Source: Pseudomonas sp. MM213 (GTDB taxonomy: Bacteria; Pseudomonadota; Gammaproteobacteria; Pseudomonadales; Pseudomonadaceae). From it: 64,000 nucleotides of DNA. Below, in pieces: positions 63,470-64,000 of the stretch (the stretch's first letter is position 1; every line of letters starts with the position of its first letter). A model generated the notes under the pieces. It saw only the letters and a program-made list of their open reading frames with translations, made no database searches and was not told the DNA's origin. The stretch lies in assembly GCF_020423045.1 (NCBI RefSeq), contig NZ_CP081943.1, positions 3,162,001-3,226,000 of the forward strand. The letters are read 5' to 3'. The translations under genes and the position numbers were made by a program.

Positions 63470-63823
63470 CTAGGATGGAGGCGTCAAAACATATATATCA
63501 TCGACAAAAAATTCCACTTTACCCCCCATACCCTCATGGTCGTGAATCCACGTGAATAAAAGATGAATCCGCATAGGACCCGGATCTACTAATACCGAAA
63601 CATCATAAGGCGCACCCACAAGATAGACGGTGCTTTGTCTTGGATCTTCATAATGGGGAAATGCTGCGGCAACTGCATTCGGATACCCAGCATAATGAGT
63701 ATCTCCACTAAGTCTAAGCGGATTGGCTACAATCGTATTTGGTTGAGGTAATGAATCGCGCGGGTAGGGAAACGGTTTCGCCAAGTTGAATTCATTAGGT
63801 GGCATGACGAGAGGGGTTACCAT
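63470..63823 (-). CDS. Hypothetical protein upstream of the Tc genes
   Basis: A 117-residue protein with no recognised domain. MVTPLVMPPNEFNLAKPFPYPRDSLPQPN is followed by a beta-rich part (STVYLVGAPYDVSVLVD, GGKVEFFVDDIYVLTPPS). ATG 63823 lies after AGGAGAAACCC, so the longer frame to 63874 is rejected. It is 242 bp upstream of the tcaA-like gene on the same strand; the gap is A/T-rich and may contain the tca promoter. Its possible relation to the 183-residue protein downstream (both end near 'V...PP/V..G') is not supported by clear similarity. Confidence 0.55.
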   Translation of the reverse strand: MVTPLVMPPNEFNLAKPFPYPRDSLPQPNTIVANPLRLSGDTHYAGYPNAVAAAFPHYEDPRQSTVYLVGAPYDVSVLVDPGPMRIHLLFTWIHDHEGMGGKVEFFVDDIYVLTPPS

Positions 63824-64000
63824 GGGTTTCTCCTTTTTGCAGGCGGTGCTCCGGGAACAAATGCAGCGCACCATTGTTGTTGCTATTTAGCCTCCTTACT
63901 AAAGCGTCTGGCTACTGTCAGAAATAACAGGTAATTACTCGACACCCTGAAAAATAGCTACCGTCTGTCGGTTTTGATCAATGATCAGCACTATTCACCG

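Overview
The window reads as a chromosome segment of a fluorescent Pseudomonas (P. fluorescens complex). Supporting signs are the high G+C coding style, an OprD porin, MvaT, a PctA-type amino-acid chemoreceptor, the Pseudomonas gene order around tol-pal/ruv/aspS and yajQ/panE/argJ/secA, and many 24-30 bp REP palindromes set as inverted pairs between genes. No sequence search was run. Family names come from motifs, length, gene order and memory of P. aeruginosa synteny.

Layout. 1-3.7 kb: end of a serine/glycine catabolism operon (sdaA-gcvT), a cold-shock gene with a long leader, and an RDD membrane protein. 3.8-18.2 kb: mostly minus strand, with nadA, tRNA-Lys, queC-queE, the Tol-Pal operon (ybgC-tolQ-tolR-tolA-tolB-pal-cpoB), ruvCAB, a YebC regulator, aspS, an FmdB-type zinc ribbon and a ribbon-helix-helix protein. 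18.4-24.4 kb: dps, a membrane protein fused to a cold-shock domain, slyX, a HIT hydrolase, oprD, mscS and yajQ. 24.5-34.7 kb: panE, an orphan sensor kinase, a cobalamin adenosyltransferase, a Nudix-ThiE fusion, a GST, argJ, secA and dciA. 34.8-41.4 kb: a HerA/DUF853 ATPase, the chemoreceptor, and a coupled GT4 / DUF2334 deacetylase / flippase-like trio. 41.4-42.6 kb: a repeat island with a 346-bp MITE-like element, a partial inverted copy and REP pairs. 42.6-52.7 kb: purU, mvaT, sbcB and a six-gene overlapping MoxR operon (RDD, SpoIIM-like, DUF4129, DUF4350, MoxR, DUF58).

52.7-64 kb is accessory: a minus-strand insecticidal toxin complex (Tc) locus. It holds a TcaA/TccA-like gene with an extra ~700-residue beta-rich C-terminus, and a TcaB/TccB-like gene flanked by two unrecognised small proteins. 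The TcaB-like gene is broken into three frames by two -1 shifts. Both sit exactly at six-G tracts, and one extra G in each restores a continuous 1518-residue protein. The tracts bracket the segment that should form the first helix and tip of the translocation pore. No TcB or TcC partner lies inside the window; the locus may continue past the right edge. This is the most unusual region. Contingency (phase-variable) tracts, decay and homopolymer miscalling are the competing explanations.

Elsewhere the window is ordinary Pseudomonas core genome. No CRISPR array, rRNA operon, prophage or intact insertion sequence was seen.
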